Source: Propionibacteriaceae bacterium (GTDB lineage Bacteria > Actinomycetota > Actinomycetes > Propionibacteriales > Propionibacteriaceae). Taken from it: a stretch of 12,593 nt of DNA. Positions 12,568 to 12,593 of this stretch are shown in pieces. The notes under the pieces were generated by a model that was given only the letters and a program-made list of their open reading frames with translations, ran no database searches and was not told the origin of the DNA. The DNA lies in contig WQYJ01000041.1 of assembly GCA_009781325.1 (NCBI GenBank), positions 1 to 12,593 of the forward strand. The letters run 5' to 3'. Position 1 is the stretch's first letter, and every line of letters starts with the position of its first letter. Position numbers and translations under genes: made by a program.

Positions 12568-12593
12568 TCCCCGCAAAGTACCGCAGCGGAGCG

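Larger units (their letters stand above)
12211..12593. other. Gene-free repeat island
   Basis: I see no credible gene. The reverse-strand reading frame across 12188-12472 is made mostly of REP sequence and has no family character. The island holds the terminator, REP copies R5, R6 and R7, two exact copies of a 14-base sequence, a small GGGCC-A-GGCCC palindrome followed by TTTT (12508-12522), and CCGC-A-GCGG near the right edge. Confidence 0.7.

Overview
The window looks like chromosomal DNA from an actinobacterium, most likely of the family Propionibacteriaceae. Three things point there. MutA and MutB closely match my memory of the Propionibacterium freudenreichii/shermanii enzyme along their whole length. 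A protein O-mannosyltransferase gene sits head to head with rsmI, as in mycobacteria (Rv1002c/Rv1003). A PiT phosphate transporter is followed by a small membrane protein, as in M. tuberculosis (Rv0545c/Rv0544c). Base composition is moderate for this phylum (mid-50s % GC by eye), so a lower-GC member such as a Propionimicrobium-like organism is possible. The genus is inference.

Layout, left to right. 1-163: a REP-like repeat and a run of hairpins that follow the end of mutB. 164-4170 (minus): mutA-mutB, the two subunits of adenosylcobalamin-dependent methylmalonyl-CoA mutase, joined by a 4-base ATGA overlap; this enzyme is central to propionate fermentation. 4332-5925 (minus): pitA and a translationally coupled small two-helix membrane protein, preceded by a strong candidate PHO box at 5965-6005. 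6016-8640 (minus): a GT39 protein O-mannosyltransferase with an unusual acidic N-terminal extension of about 370 residues. 8659-9606 (plus): rsmI, 16S rRNA C1402 2'-O-methyltransferase, divergent from pmt across an 18-base gap holding a palindromic double -10 element. 9510-9674: three REP copies, two of them read as the tail of RsmI. 9706-10608 (minus): a TrmH/RlmB-type 23S rRNA 2'-O-methyltransferase with a leaderless-looking promoter. 10819-12210 (plus): a membrane-anchored extracellular seven-repeat beta-propeller of unknown function. 12211-12593: a gene-free island of REP copies and short repeats.

The genes are mostly housekeeping or metabolic: propionate metabolism, phosphate uptake, protein mannosylation and rRNA methylation. 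I see no defence system, prophage, transposase or CRISPR array. The most interesting material is non-coding: a dispersed REP-like family of seven copies with compensatory stem changes and orientation-linked loops, its capture as the RsmI C-terminus, and a symmetric promoter that appears to drive two leaderless genes.
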